Source: Micropterix aruncella
Lineage: Eukaryota > Arthropoda > Insecta > Lepidoptera > Micropterigidae
NCBI GenBank assembly: GCA_944548615.1
Contig: OX155976.1
Coordinates: 7,087,822 to 7,151,821 of the forward strand
Length of the DNA: 64,000 bases
Direction: 5' to 3'
Within the stretch, counting starts at the first letter, position 1, and each line of letters starts with the position of its first letter. Both the position numbers and the translations under genes were made by a program. The notes below the pieces were generated by a model. The model saw only the letters and a list, made by a program, of their open reading frames with translations, did not search any database and was not told the DNA's origin. Below, piece by piece: positions 1-10,641 of the stretch.

Positions 1-177
1 AATAAAGAGTGGCTTTTTACGAGGCGGGAGCAGCGCAAGGCGGCCGCAAAGAAACGACATTTTCTTCAATTTAAAACGTTCTGAGAGAATAAACATCGAT
101 GCAGTGTATTGATATTGTCGGAATTTTCGCTACTGTACAAGCCGAGGTTTGACAAAAACATCGATTATATAGCGTTT

Positions 178-1530
178 TAGCTGTTGCCCGCGGCTTCGCT
201 TGGCGTAAAGTTTCGAATCGATTTGTTAATTTAACCCTTCGAGTAGCGGTATAGTTTCATGGCAAACCGCGGCAATTTATTGGAAATTCTTGCAATATCG
301 CCGCGCTCGACAAAAAGTACTATAACTATGGAAATACCATAGCAATCATAAAAAGAATAATTGTACAATGATAGAATTGAATTTCGTATATAGCATATTA
401 AAATATCATTTTGTAAAACAATTAGATAATTATGAATAAATACGAGAAAGTCGAAAAAAGTGAAAAAAACTCGTCATTTCTAACTTGTACTTGTCTTACC
501 GAAAAATAAGGAACCCTATTTAGAAATTGTAAATACTATCGTGATCTTTAGTAGATTCCCTATCAAAGGTAATATTTTGTTTTGCCTATTTACATACAAA
601 AATATTTAGATATTAGCTCATAAAAACCAATAAAAATTTTGATTTCTGGAGAAAAAAAAATATGATGTTTGACAATGGAATTTTACCAGAAATATCCGCG
701 AAATGACGCGCGAAATTATTCTAGCGGCCGTCTATGTATCTATAGTAATAATGATATATTTGGTATGGATTTTAGGATGCGTTCGAATTAGAAAATAATA
801 TTACTATGCGCTCCGGGAGCAAGCCGCCAATATTTTCCGTTAAGTAGTAAACAGTGTTCTGATGTGCAACTAAATTCGGTCGTTACGTAGCCGAAGGGTT
901 AAACTTTAGATATATAGTGCAAGAGGTCCCCCTCAGATGCACGCTACCTATCTCGTAGACGTACGCGTCTAGTTCCTCGCCACGCGTTACTAATTTCGTG
1001 ATATTTCTATAACTATACCACCTAAATACTTACAGTAAAAGACTTTATTTATCTCTATTTAACCCCCGGTATAATGGATTAATTTATTTTGATAACGATT
1101 CTTATTTTATTTCTAATATCTTCAACAAACTTTGCTTACTTGTTCTTCTTACTTTATTGGGATATAAAATCAGTTATTGTAGCTTAAATATAAAATTTGG
1201 GTATATGCCGTCGTCAACTTTTTTATAGATCTCTTTAAGGCCGATGTTTTTGTCACACATTATTTCAACAAATTCACATTAATGTCACTCATTATTTTTA
1301 GCGCACCCCGATAAAGCAATTCACCAGCTCATTTTTTTCCGACTTGATTTCCAAATATCGTGATTTCTTATTGAAAACCATTACATATCACAATAAAATA
1401 TAGCCTATAGCACTTATCAATAATAAAGCTTTCCATTAGTGAAAGAATTTTTGAAATCTGATAAGTAGTTTCGAAGATTATCCCCGATATACAAACTTAC
1501 AAACTTTCAAACATTACTCAATGTCGCACT
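178..1530 (+). repeat. Dispersed retroposon, 'AGCTGTTGCCCGCGG' family, interrupted copy
   Basis: The head at about 178 is the same as at 21241, and the body (CCCCCTCAGATGC, then TATCTCGTAGACGTACGCGTC) matches the copy at 21240-21670. The tail at 1470-1530 has the usual 'tacaaacttacaaactttc' form of such insect retroposons. The copy is split by a piggyBac-type MITE at 235-898, so the original element was about 0.7 kb. No coding capacity is visible. The 3' boundary is approximate. Confidence 0.6.
235..898. mobile_element. piggyBac-type MITE, copy 1 (664 bp)
   Basis: The element is bounded by TTAA on both sides (231-234 and 899-902). It has short inverted ends, CCCTTCGAGTAGCGG on the left and the complement of CCCTTCGGCTACGTA on the right. 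TTAA target duplication with a CCC start is the hallmark of piggyBac-superfamily elements. There is no transposase reading frame, so it is non-autonomous. It shares nearly its whole length with the copy at 37250-37920 and is inserted in the retroposon at 178-1530, whose uninterrupted relative is at 21240. Confidence 0.85.
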
Positions 1531-2436
1531 ACAATTTGGCAAACCATAGTGCCAAAACTTGATTAATCTTCAAATAAAAAGTATATATTTATTTATGTAA
1601 GTATGTGTATATTTAGGATACTTAAATTTAATATTATTACGCTTTATTACTTTGGAGACATATCTATCTTCTTAAATTTAACATATTATACCTACAATAT
1701 ATACAACATAATAACATAATATACAAAGATTATATAGCAAGTTACAATACAATACAATCAACTACTCCAGTAGATAGGCATTCCTACACTTGGATGCGTC
1801 ACAAAATTAAATGCTAAAAATTTAATTATTAAAAACATAACTATCGTGATAGTTGTCATGGCTGTAATATTATATTCAATATTACCTACATACAAATAAT
1901 CAAAATATACTAATGTGATTTAAGAGTCAGGGAGAATAATATATCAAAATAGAAATGCAAATTCTATGTAGAATAATCAAAAAATATATATTTTATTGTC
2001 AATCCAGCAATATGCCTTCGTACTTTAAAAAAATGAATAGATGTATAATAAATTATAAGAAAATTAGAATGTCAGCTATCATAATACCATTATGTTTAAA
2101 ACTTTACGCATTTCATTAATCATCAACATGGAAAATAAACTGAGAATTTTCAAACTCCCTTATACCATTATTTGGGTTTATTACCAAATTATGTATAATT
2201 ATCTTTTTAAATTGGTCCTCTCCAAGGCTTTTCATTTGCTCTGGAATCTTATTATAGAAGGACAAATTTTGGTAAACTCTAACTTCTTTTATATTAAGTC
2301 TACCTTAGTACAGGCGAGGCCTAGTTAGGATGGCTTTGAATTTAAAAATATATGTAACATGATTAATAAAGAAGTTTGAATTTTGAATTTTGACTTTGAA
2401 TTTGAAAATTCATCATTCCAGTTACGGTTACATCAT
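1531..2436 (+). repeat. AT-rich DNA ending in a LINE-like 3' tail
   Basis: No gene is supported. From about 2290 to 2410 the sequence runs into an AATAAA-bearing tail followed by iterated TTTGAATT units (2371-2405), as at the 3' end of a poorly preserved LINE on the plus strand. The reading frame upstream (2092-2328) is hydrophobic and low in complexity, and I do not call it a gene. Confidence 0.35.
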
Positions 2437-2793
2437 CTAATCAAAACTTATGATACGGAAGCTCCACAAGGGAACGAGGGAACTTTTCAACAGGATCTCG
2501 CCCCATGCTATTCTTTGAAAAAATTGAAACAGTTTATCACACAGAACCAAATTACTGTACTTGAATGGCCAGGACACTCTCCCGATCTCAACCCGATCGA
2601 AAACCTTTGGGCCATTTGCAAAAAACAACTCTCCAAGATGGATTGTACAACAAAAACCAAGATGACCAGTGCAGTAATTCAAGTCTGGTTTCACGATGAT
2701 AAACTGAAAGGAAGTTGTTAAAATCTGGTAAATTCTATGCTTACAAAAGTGAAAGTGTTATCGACGCAAAAGGAGGGCACATTCTATATTAAA
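2437..2793 (+). pseudogene. Tc1/mariner transposase, C-terminal fragment
   Basis: The translated fragment holds the second half of a Tc1-type DDE catalytic domain. FQQDLAPC carries the second catalytic Asp, followed by VLEWPGHSPDLNPIENLW with the catalytic Glu, then a helical tail. It also has the KGGHI motif near the end of Tc1 proteins, in another frame after a stop at 2719-2721. The helix-turn-helix DNA-binding part, the first catalytic Asp and the terminal inverted repeats are missing. It resembles the transposase at 15452-16456 and is probably an older, 5'-deleted relative. The gene is dead; the family call is firm because the D-to-E segment is diagnostic. Confidence 0.85.
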
Positions 2794-2839
2794 ACTAACA
2801 ATCTATAACTACCAGTACTGTTTGTATGTTTATGTCCAA

Positions 2840-3563
2840 CTAGCTGACCCGTGCCCACTTCGTTGGGCGGTAAAACTTTTTACTTGTGGTGAAATTATGA
2901 GTGTGGTTCGGTTAATACTGAGTGCTATGAATTATTTCCTGACTGCCAAAAGAAGGGTCATATTTTTACTGCATATGTATGTATGTATTTGCATGCAATT
3001 TAACTATGTGAGTGTCTTCTTGTGAGTGTCTTATTTGTGAGCGTATTATCTCTTTAACCATTTATGCAGTAATTATATGCAGTAAAAGGGAAAAGTCTCT
3101 TGTTTTTAACACTTGAGACGATAAATTTACTTATTTTGATAAGAATTCATAATTGTTGATGATATGACCAATAAACATGACCTAACGATTTAAATTATTT
3201 TTTAATATAAAATACTACTTTTGGTGACTTAAATATAAAAGTTAGACATATGCTGTCGCTGACTTTTGTGTAGGCATTATCAAGCTCTACAACTTTTCTC
3301 TAGAACTTAATCATGTATCTCTCATCGTTAAGGCAGCGTTAGTTAGAAACGCTTTCGTTCGACCGCTTATTCTCCGACTTACTTTGCAAATCCGACTATC
3401 ACGAAAAAAGTCTTTTCATTTTTCAGATTAATATATAGCCTATGACACTCACAAATAACGTAGCTTTCTATTGGAAAAAGAATTTTCAAAATCGGTTCAG
3501 TAGATCCAGAGATTACTTCCTACAACCTCACAAACTTTACCTCTTTATAATATTAGTATAGAT
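2840..3563 (+). repeat. Dispersed retroposon, 'AGCTGACCCGTGCCC' family, copy 1
   Basis: A 0.72-kb element that starts at TAGCTGACCCGTGCCCACTT and ends CTCTTTATAATATTAGTATA. The same sequence recurs on the minus strand at 21965-22558 and 56080-57062. The 3' part (AATCGGTTCAGTAGATCCAG, then 'acctcacaaactttacctc') resembles the tails of RTE-type LINEs and their SINEs. There is no open reading frame of note. The segment at 3196-3250 is the empty counterpart of the MITE insertion at 56416-56721. Confidence 0.75.
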
Positions 3564-4299
3564 AAAGCACTTTACGAAGAAAAACTCATTGTTCCAATTA
3601 ATTTTCATGGTGCTGTAGGTGGTCAACAATTTAACTATTATATTGTAAAAAAAATAGTATTAAAGAATATTACATTATTAATTTAAAATAGTCAATTATT
3701 TGGAATCTCTTCAAAGTTATTTTTTATGTAAAATCTTACATTTCTCTTCCCTGTGTACATTTTCATCATTTTTATTTATAATGGTAAATCCTCGTACCTG
3801 CTTTTATTTTCTGTGTTAAATTTCAGGGGCGCATCATATTCCCCTGAGATGGCGTTTATTCGCGCGCGAAATGGAAGATGCATTTCCCAGCAGCCCTCGC
3901 CTATATCTCGGTCTAAACCGCGGTTGCAAGCGATCCGTTCGCACGTCGGCCACATCAGAAATGCAAGCAGGGCTCAAGGAGCTTTCCCCCACAGCCACAC
4001 TCCATATTCCAGCACGTATTATAGCATTAAACTTGTGCACTGGAATTGAACGCTTTTATCGCATTTATATCACGTTTTTGATTATTTCTATCAAATAGAG
4101 GTGGGAGAAAATCGGCTATGTCACTCCAAGACTTTCAGCCAAGGACTGATTTCATCTGAATATTAATTTCATAAATAAAATCGACGAGCCTCCTCTTTCA
4201 GCCGGATGAGTCCCATTGCGACTCATCAGACGGCACGGTACGTTTATCGGCTAGTCGCGGGCGACGCCGCGGTAATATTTGATTTAAATGTATGGCGCA
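3564..4299. other. Unassigned DNA with a short GC-rich block
   Basis: The stretch is AT-rich except for a CpG-bearing block at about 3830-4020, preceded by a splice-acceptor-like tract (TTTTCTGTGTTAAATTTCAG at 3805-3825). Overlapping short frames cover the block on both strands. I see no recognisable protein or second splice site, so no exon is called. Text at 4120-4170 (TGATTTCATCTGAATATTAA) recurs at 7832-7855, so part of this is also dispersed repeat. Confidence 0.3.
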
Positions 4300-4600
4300 A
4301 TTTAAATATTATTAGTGCAGCTTGTATATTTCCCAATGTGATTTCGACCCCACGAGGCATAAGTGTACCAAATTTCAAGTCTCTATGTCCAATATTACGA
4401 TATTGAAATATGACTCGTGTGCCCCCTAGTGGACAGATTTCATTCTTATCATTTCTTGCAACGACCAAATGATGCCTGGATGCCAAATTTCAGCTCAAAC
4501 GGATGAAGCGTTCAGACTTTCAACCTGGAAATGGTCTTAATCGTCCCGGGGGAGCTCAAAACGGATATTTCCGTCTGCATCTCAAAAAAAATGCATTCAC
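4300..4600 (+). repeat. Dispersed repeat with 'GGAAATGGTCTTAATCGTC' tail, copy 1
   Basis: The region shares blocks with 10430-10640 (AAATATGACT, CCCTCTGGTGGACCGATTTC-like text), with 22980-23020 and with 63660-63840 (AAATGGTCTTAATCATCTTG). The phrase pattern 'aaatttcaactcaatcggttcaacggctcggcag' at 63700 is typical of 3' tails of RTE-like retroposons. No coding sequence is seen. Confidence 0.5.
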
Positions 4601-4689
4601 AGTACTTTGGTTAAGAGCCCTATCACATATTTTTTCCAGAAAGGCAAGAAAAGTGGATTTTTGGCGTTCTAATTCCAAGAAATGAAGAG

Positions 4690-5215
4690 ATTTCTACAAA
4701 CTTTAATTACTGAATTACCTGGACCATTTCTTGATGTTGACCATAGCGGCCTTTAATTTTAGATATAACGAATATTATTTACTTATTCAGCCCATTTTCC
4801 GAAAGTCGTTATTCGTAAAACGCTCGGAAGGCAAACTTTGAGCTCCTTAATACAGTAATATCACTACAACGAAAACCGTATACTATTTTTTTTTATGTCC
4901 GTCATGTATTCTTGATGTACACTACGGCTTTATTTTTTCGTTTTTTGACCACATATCCAAGGTATACATTACTTACAATTACACAAAATTAAAAAAAAAT
5001 CTTCCTGTATCATTCTAATTTTCTCAGAAATAAAATAAGATTCTTATATAATACTTATACTATATTAAAGTTCACTCTTTTAGCAATACGACATAATATA
5101 AATTATTGTCATTAGAAAGGAGAAAACACTGCAAAAAACAATTAGAAATTGTGTATATATTTGCTTGCGCAAGAGAAGAGCGCTCAGTGCCGCGGTTTTC
5201 TCCCAGGGTTGAATA
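4690..5215. other. AT-rich stretch, nothing recognised
   Basis: No reading frame, repeat end or RNA gene could be supported here. It is followed by a short tetranucleotide microsatellite. Confidence 0.4.
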
Positions 5216-5216
5216 G

Positions 5217-5244
5217 TTATTTATTTATTTATTTATTTATTTAT
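5217..5244. repeat. (TTTA)n microsatellite
   Basis: About six and a half perfect units of TTTA. Confidence 0.9.
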
Positions 5245-5321
5245 CCTATCTTTTATAGTTACATCCAAAAAAAAATGCGTTCATTTTTTCAACTCATTTT
5301 AAAAGAATACCTAAGCTATTT

Positions 5322-7020
5322 TGTAATAAGGCTCTTAAGCGTATGCTGAGACGCAGTCAAATCAGTTACATTGAACAACATTTTTACTCGGAATATTTTG
5401 GATTGCGTCATTTTTCGGCCTTTATAAGGCGGCGAAAATAGCACCAGGGTATCATTTCTCGAATGATCACTCCCCCCAAGGCAGCGGCGGAATCAACCCG
5501 GTACTACTCTCACGAGTTGCGTCAACGGGTCCGACCATTTTGGGTACCTCTTCCATTCTTCCTCATATCGAGACGAACAAGCATCAGTCTGAACTCCTAC
5601 AGTCTCGAACCGTGTCGAGTACGAGGTAGGTACTCTGAGCACAAACTATAATCCTTATCCATGAACCCTCGTAACTTCAGGCAGATAGCTACCGCATTCG
5701 CACAACCCCTGACATATTCGGGAAACGTTAACAAACTGGCAATATAAATTACTATAAATTCCTTCTGATACAATAAATTGGGAGTTAATGGGCCCTTGCT
5801 GAGGTGGCCACGAAGACCCATTCTGTTCAGGGTTGGTCACACTCACGGGTCAACATCTATCCGACGGCCTCCACGCATGAAGTGCGAGCCTGGGTAGGAC
5901 TCTGGCCTTATGGTTAGTTTCCCCTGGGAATCAACCTTCTGGCGCTCCTGGACGGTCTGCGCACCGTGCGGCGTAAGTCAATCGACTGTGCACTTCGGTA
6001 AACACCGTTTCACCGCTTCGTAAGGGAGAGGACCGCGCGAGCGACCTCGAACTCGTAACCAATCGAGAGACGGGAGTAATCTGGACACAATTGGAAGTAA
6101 GGGCGTGAGTGTAGGCCCGCCGGGTAACACTCCTGGCTATCTCGCGGTTAAGGCGTTGGCCTATTACGGGATAGTGGCGTAGCCGGGATAGTGGTGGACT
6201 GTTTTGTCCTCAAGTCTTAGCTAATAGCTCCCAGGGGAGCTAATGGGCCCATGATGAGGTGGCCACGATGACCCATGTATTCAGGGTCGGTCACACTCAC
6301 GGGTCAACACCCATCCGATGGCCTCCTCGCATGGGGTGCGAGCCTGGGTAGGACACTGGGTCAACCAGTCTCCCCTGGGAATCAAACCTCTGGCGCTCCT
6401 GGACGGTCTGCGCACCGTGCGGCGTAAGCCAATCGACTGTGCACTCTGACTAACAGTCGGGGGAGTCTGGAAGCAGTACTGTTTCCTATAGAGCGGGGGT
6501 GGTTGCGGACCTTACGGCGACTGCTCTTGAAACGACCATCGGCTACCCGATCCTGGGTAAATAGCCGGGCAAAGGACGCTGTGGTCCGCGATAGATTCGG
6601 TAAACACCGTTTCACCGCTTCGTAAGGGAGAGGACCGCGCAAGCGACCTCGAACTCGTAACCAATAGAGAGACGGAGTAATCTACACAATTGGAAGTAAG
6701 GGCGTGAGTGTAGGCCCGCCGGGTAACACTCCTGGCTATCTCGCGGTTAAGGCGTTGGCCTCTTACGGGATAGTGGCGTAGCTAGACGGTGGACTGTTTT
6801 GTCCTCAAGTCTTCTGCGCTCACTCCAGGGAGATAGAACGACTAATCGTTAAAACTTCCTGAGGTGACGGGCTCGCCCGCTGTAGTCGACAACCCTAGTT
6901 GATACAATAAATACCTTCTGATATGCATTCAATCGACTTTCAATACGGAGATAAACCTCAAGTTGACACCACCTTCTCACATCAAACAAGTTGGAGTCTA
7001 GTGAGGGGTGGCCCGTCACA
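5322..7020 (+). mobile_element. Solo LTR, copy C, split by a retroposon dimer
   Basis: Left part 5322-5778 and right part 6913-7020 together match the solo LTRs at 28413-29029 and 38607-39202. Shared landmarks are ACTCGGAATATTTTGGATTG followed by a TATA-like TTATAA, AATAAAT-CCTTCTGAT, and an end close to GGAGTCTAGTGAGGGG...TCACA. The start (TGTAA) and end (TCACA) keep the TG...CA form. No target duplication is obvious for this copy. The 1.12-kb insertion at 5779-6899 came later. Confidence 0.7.
5779..6899 (+). mobile_element. 0.65-kb retroposon family, tandem dimer
   Basis: Two head-to-tail units of the unrecognised 0.6-0.7-kb family are flanked by one 13-bp direct repeat, TGATACAATAAAT, at 5766-5778 and 6900-6912. 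Unit 1 (5779-6232) has an internal deletion near 5996 and stops at AAGTCTTA (6212-6219) plus a few bases. Unit 2 (from about 6233) is full length and ends GTCGACAACCCTAGT. The single target duplication shows that the dimer inserted as one piece. There is no transposase or reverse transcriptase, so it must be moved by another element. Confidence 0.8.
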
Positions 7021-7360
7021 GTAATAAACCAGCCTATTGTGAAACTTCACAATAAAGAGTAGAAACACACAAACAAACAAACAAGATCGATTTCTGGACT
7101 TTCGGTTATCCGGATAGCTAAATAATAGAGGTTCTACTATACTACCGCCTCCATCTCCAAGAACCATGAAAATAAAATTGAGTAAATAATAAAAGAGATA
7201 AAATAAGCTGAATTTATGTCAGTTTTATTTGTAAGCCTTGTCAACTTCATTCGCTTGATTAGAATGCATACAGAGTCGCAGCATCGCGTATGCAGCGAAA
7301 CAAGCTGTAAGCCACATCGTACACTAGGGAAGTAAATATTATTTTCAAAACTCGTACTTA
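7021..7360. other. Unassigned DNA, short hairpin shared with 12480-12510
   Basis: TTGTGAAACTTCACAATAAAGAG at 7038-7060 resembles, in reverse complement, TCTTTATTGTGAAGTTCACAATGG at 12478-12502. It may be the 3' end of a LINE. Nothing else is recognised. Confidence 0.35.
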
Positions 7361-7795
7361 AATAAAATAAATTAATAGTTTACAAAAAACACCAAAAACA
7401 CGCTTGACTTAAACGTGGACAAAGTTCATTACAAGACAGTTCTAACAAATCCAAACACGGCTATGATACGATATTCCATCACGGAATGCCAGTGCCTATA
7501 TTCCGGCTTCATCATCAGACCTTGAAACCTAATCGTGGTCAAAGTTCATTCCAAGACTTTTCTAACAAGTCCAAACACAACTATGATACGATGTTCCATC
7601 ATTAAGTTCCAGTTCATATCTTCCGACTCCACATCAGATCAGTTCGACAGTACCATATTATTGTATTGTCATCAGAACTACATACAGCTGCCAATTTTCA
7701 TGACGCTACGATCCTTGGAAGATGGTTAAATTAGTTACCTTAGATTCCATTACATAGTTACATACAGGTCGACCTAATAAAAGCTTGTTAAAAAA
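7361..7795 (+). repeat. Dispersed repeat, 'GCTACGATCCTTGGAAGATGG' family, copy 1
   Basis: Nearly the same text occurs at 52720-53060, including CATTCCAAGACTTTTCTAAC, a split TATGATACGATGTTCCATCAT and a shared end TACAGGTCGACCTAATAAAAG. Within this copy a first block (7425-7520) is echoed by a second (7530-7600), so it holds an internal direct repeat. There is no coding sequence. Confidence 0.7.
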
Positions 7796-8104
7796 GACGA
7801 TTGCGTCACCACAAGACTTTCCCGGCGAGTAGCTGATTTCATCTGAATATTAATTACATTAAAAACAAAACGATGAGCGCCATCTCTCGATCGGCGGACG
7901 AACCAGGTTGAGTTCCGTTCCATCTGTTGGCCCTTATATGAGAAACGAATCACGCCACCCGAGGCGTTGATATATTTATGAAATCGGAGACTATCGCGGT
8001 TATTTGACATTATTGAAAATCCCATACAGATCATCTAGCTATTTCAATTTATGCAAGAAATTTCATATCCTCGCCATGATTAAGCGGCGTGAAACCGCGG
8101 ACTT

Positions 8105-8323
8105 TTGCTAAAAATCACCTCCAATAACATTAACTGTCCCGACTTACTAAATAAAATTAATCTCCGTGTTCCTTCCAAACTCAATAGATTTAACCCTGCT
8201 CTTCATGTTCCTCATGCTAGTACCAATTATAGGGAAAATGCATTTCTGTGGCGAACAAGTGACAATTTCAATGATTTGAATAAACGCGTTGACTTTGATC
8301 TATTCTGTACGAGTAATAACTAA
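8105..8323 (+). pseudogene. LINE ORF2, C-terminal fragment (Jockey-like)
   Basis: The frame ends with the tail typical of insect Jockey-type reverse-transcriptase proteins. It has a CPDLLNKINLRVPSK block, then STNYRENAFLWR, then a hydrophobic end. The catalytic reverse-transcriptase domain is absent, as expected for a 5'-truncated retroposed copy. The same 3' end occurs at 53500-53905 (plus) and 51115-51385 (minus). The 3' UTR of this copy resumes at 9713 after the Harbinger insertion and ends with (AAATA)n at about 9910-9945. Confidence 0.7.
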
Positions 8324-8596
8324 AGGATGATTCATGCTACACCGGGCCGGGGCCGGGCCGGGCCCCGGCCGAGTCGTTTCCACCGTGCTCCGGCCGGGCC
8401 AGTCATTAAAGGATGATTCATGCTACACCGGGCCGGGGCCGGGCCGGGCCCCGGCCGGGACACGGTCAGATATCTATAGTATACTTTTGTATGAAGCAAT
8501 TCATGCTTAGCCGTGCTCCGGCCGTGTCCGGCCGTGCCACGACCGGAGCACGGCGTCGAAATGGCGGTGGATATTGTTTTCCCGGCTCCGGTCTGC

Positions 8597-8911
8597 TAAT
8601 CTTTCAATGGGAGAGATATGCTTCAGAAATCGTGAATTTTGTTTGGTTAAATCACGTTTTATTTTTCCAAGAAATATACTAAAGCATTCTTTAGACATCC
8701 TAAAATACCCGTAAAATTTGCTCTCATCATCTATTAATTCCTTGTAGAGCGTGGCGAATTCTCCCTCCGATTGTCGTTTTCTCCAGGCTGGATGTACACT
8801 CCATCTTCTTTTATTAGATTCAGTTCGTGTTTCCAATACTTCGTCTTCAATGGCAATTGCAATAGCTTCCAACTCAAGTTGTGAAAATTGCATTAATAAC
8901 ACACTTATCAA
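8597..8911 (-). pseudogene. PIF/Harbinger transposase N-terminal fragment, inner copy 1
   Basis: Reading from the high coordinate down, an acidic helix (AIAIAIEDEVLE) is followed by KRRWSVHPAWRKR, then GEFATLYKELIDDESKFYGY, FRMSKECFSIFLGKI and SPIERLA. This order matches the N-terminal region of HARBI1-like transposases (basic RRW...HP, then the Y-F-RMS/T motif ahead of the DDE nuclease). The catalytic domain is missing and the frame runs into the GC-rich terminal sequence. It is a non-autonomous remnant. Confidence 0.75.
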
Positions 8912-9237
8912 TCATGCGAAAATAGAAATTAAAAAATATTATTATCGCCAAAATAGATGGACACAACACTAATTATCGCGGACAAGGCCGTGGGATAAAA
9001 TAAACTCGGAAACAGCCCGGTCACGCCCGGTGTAGCATGAATGACTGGCCCGGCCGGAGCACGTTGGAAACGACTCGGCCGGGGCCCGGCCCGGCCCCGG
9101 CCCGATGTAGCATGAATCATTCTTAATGCTACACCGGGCGTGACCGGGCTGTTTCCGAGTTTATTTATCCCACGGCCGTGTCCGCGATAACTAGTGTTGT
9201 GTCCATCTATTTTGGCGATAATAATATTAAATAATAA

Positions 9238-9522
9238 TAAACTTGAGTTGGCAGCTATTGCAATTGCCATTGAAGACGAAGTATTGGAAACACGAACTGA
9301 ATCTAATAAAAGAAGATAGAGTGTACATCCAGCCTGGAGAAAACGACAATCGGAGGGAGAATTCGCCATGCTCTACAAGGAATTAATAGATGATGAGAGC
9401 AAATTTTACGGTTATTTTAGGATGTCTAAAGAATGCTTTAGTATATTTCTTGGAAAAATAAAACGTGATTTAACCAAACAAAATTCAAGATTTGTGAAGC
9501 CTATCTCTCCCATTGAACATTA
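9238..9522 (+). pseudogene. PIF/Harbinger transposase N-terminal fragment, inner copy 2
   Basis: This is the inverted partner of the fragment at 8597-8911, with nearly the same protein. The Trp codon of KRRW has become TAG (9317-9319 region), so the frame is broken near its middle. It then continues through the GEFAMLYKELIDDESKFYGY block to SPIEH and stops. Like its partner it lacks the nuclease domain. Confidence 0.75.
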
Positions 9523-9709
9523 GCAGACCGGAGCCGGGAAAACAATATCCACCGCCATTTCGACGCAGTGCTCCGGTCGTGGCACGGCCGGTCACGGCCG
9601 GAGCACGGCCAAGCATGAATTGCTTCATACAAAAGTATACTATAGATATCTGACCGTGTCCCGGCCGGGGCCCGGCCCGGCCCCGGCCCGGTGTAGCATG
9701 AATCATCCT

Positions 9710-9950
9710 TACTCAGCTTAGGCAGCGGCTGAACAGTGAATTCTTTAGCATTAATTGTTGAATAATTTTGATGTATTTTTAATCGATAGCTTTAATTGAA
9801 AGGTCACATATGTTTCTACAACGTTACTTAAACGTGAAAACCTTTAATTTGCTCTCTGTTATCTTACTCCGTTTTTTTGTTAAATTATAATTAGCTGTTG
9901 GTTTACCTAAAAATAAATAAATACAAATAAATACTAAATAAGATAAAAAA
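9710..9950 (+). repeat. 3' UTR of the Jockey-like LINE, right of the Harbinger insertion
   Basis: The block from GGCAGCGGCTGAACAGTGAA to GTTGGTTTACC and its AAATAAATA tail is almost identical to 53695-53895 and to the complement of 51125-51350. It continues the LINE begun at 8105. Confidence 0.8.
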
Positions 9951-9957
9951 CTAATTT

Positions 9958-10430
9958 ACCGCGTGAATTTTGTAGCACCCGACGTTTCGGCAACGATAGC
10001 GGAAGTAACCACTGGATGCAGTTTCAAAATCCCACTGTGGTATCCAAAGAACCATTCTACTTTCCTCGCATGATCCGGGAAACCATTGAAATAAGAAGAA
10101 CCCCGATCTTCAATAGAGACAACGGTTACAAACTCTCTTCTACGTGGAACCCTCTTCTTATAATGTTCCCACCGCCGAAAGCCGAACGCAAGGACGTAAG
10201 ACAGGATACAGTGAGTGTTGGATGCACGACGGATTTTCTAAATTCGTGCTCGTCGAGCTCGCTCCCCAACCAAGGTTATAATTTACGCAGTGGCGGCAGC
10301 GGTATGCGGCCTACCCGCGTAACAACGGATTGACAGCTCTCTCAGTCTACCCTAGACAACGGCGGCTGCAATGTCGCCGAAACGTCAAGTGCTACAAGAT
10401 TCACGCGGTAAATTCGTTATTAATGTAGCT
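9958..10430 (+). mobile_element. Penelope-like element, 3' end (family 2)
   Basis: The segment starts and ends with inverted copies of TTTACCGCGTGAA...GTAGCACCCGACGTTTCGG. Its interior frame (10016-10333) includes RETIEIRRTPIFNRDNGYKLSSTWNP, of which the 'E-I-E-I-x-R...FNRDNGYKLS..W' pattern is the usual C-terminal end of Penelope-like reverse-transcriptase/GIY-YIG proteins. The rest of the protein is missing. The same interior sequence occurs in reverse complement at 53200-53405. Confidence 0.65.
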
Positions 10431-10641
10431 TGTATAGGAGATATACCAACCAAAATTTTACAATGTGTGTTTAGGCTTAACAAGGCATCTGTGACACAAC
10501 TTTCAAGCATTTAAGTCCAATATTTCATGATTGAAATATGACTAGGGTGCCCTCTGGTGGACCGATTTCGAACACAACATTTTCAACTCTTGCCGTGACC
10601 AAATGGGGTACAGCGATAAGTGTAAAGGAATTCAACCTAAA
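10430..10641 (+). repeat. Dispersed repeat related to 4300-4600, split copy
   Basis: The phrase 'tgattgaaatatgac...gtgccctc..gtggac.gatttc' matches 4395-4440. The copy is interrupted at 10641 by a palindromic MITE and continues from 10957. Confidence 0.5.

Larger units (their letters stand above)
8324..9709. mobile_element. Compound PIF/Harbinger-type insertion
   Basis: The outer ends are an inverted AGGATGATTCATGCTACACC, with TAA at 8321-8323 and TAC at 9710-9712, consistent with a 3-bp target duplication. The uninterrupted LINE relative at 53683 and the minus copy near 51340 both show TTAA followed by CTCAGC at this point. Inside are four inverted or direct copies of a GC-rich end (8324-8408, 8409-8460, 9036-9120, 9640-9709) and two oppositely oriented transposase fragments. 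The end sequence is strikingly rich in GGGCC/CCGGCC. Confidence 0.75.

Noticed and set aside
3753..4098. Overlapping frames in a GC-rich block after an acceptor-like tract
   Set aside because: No donor site, no motif, and frames open on both strands. Composition explains them.
6382..6642. 86-codon frame recurring in several retroposon copies (also near 17088, 34000, 35505, 49579)
   Set aside because: It appears in varying frames and lengths between copies, with stops in many. It is not a conserved protein of the element.
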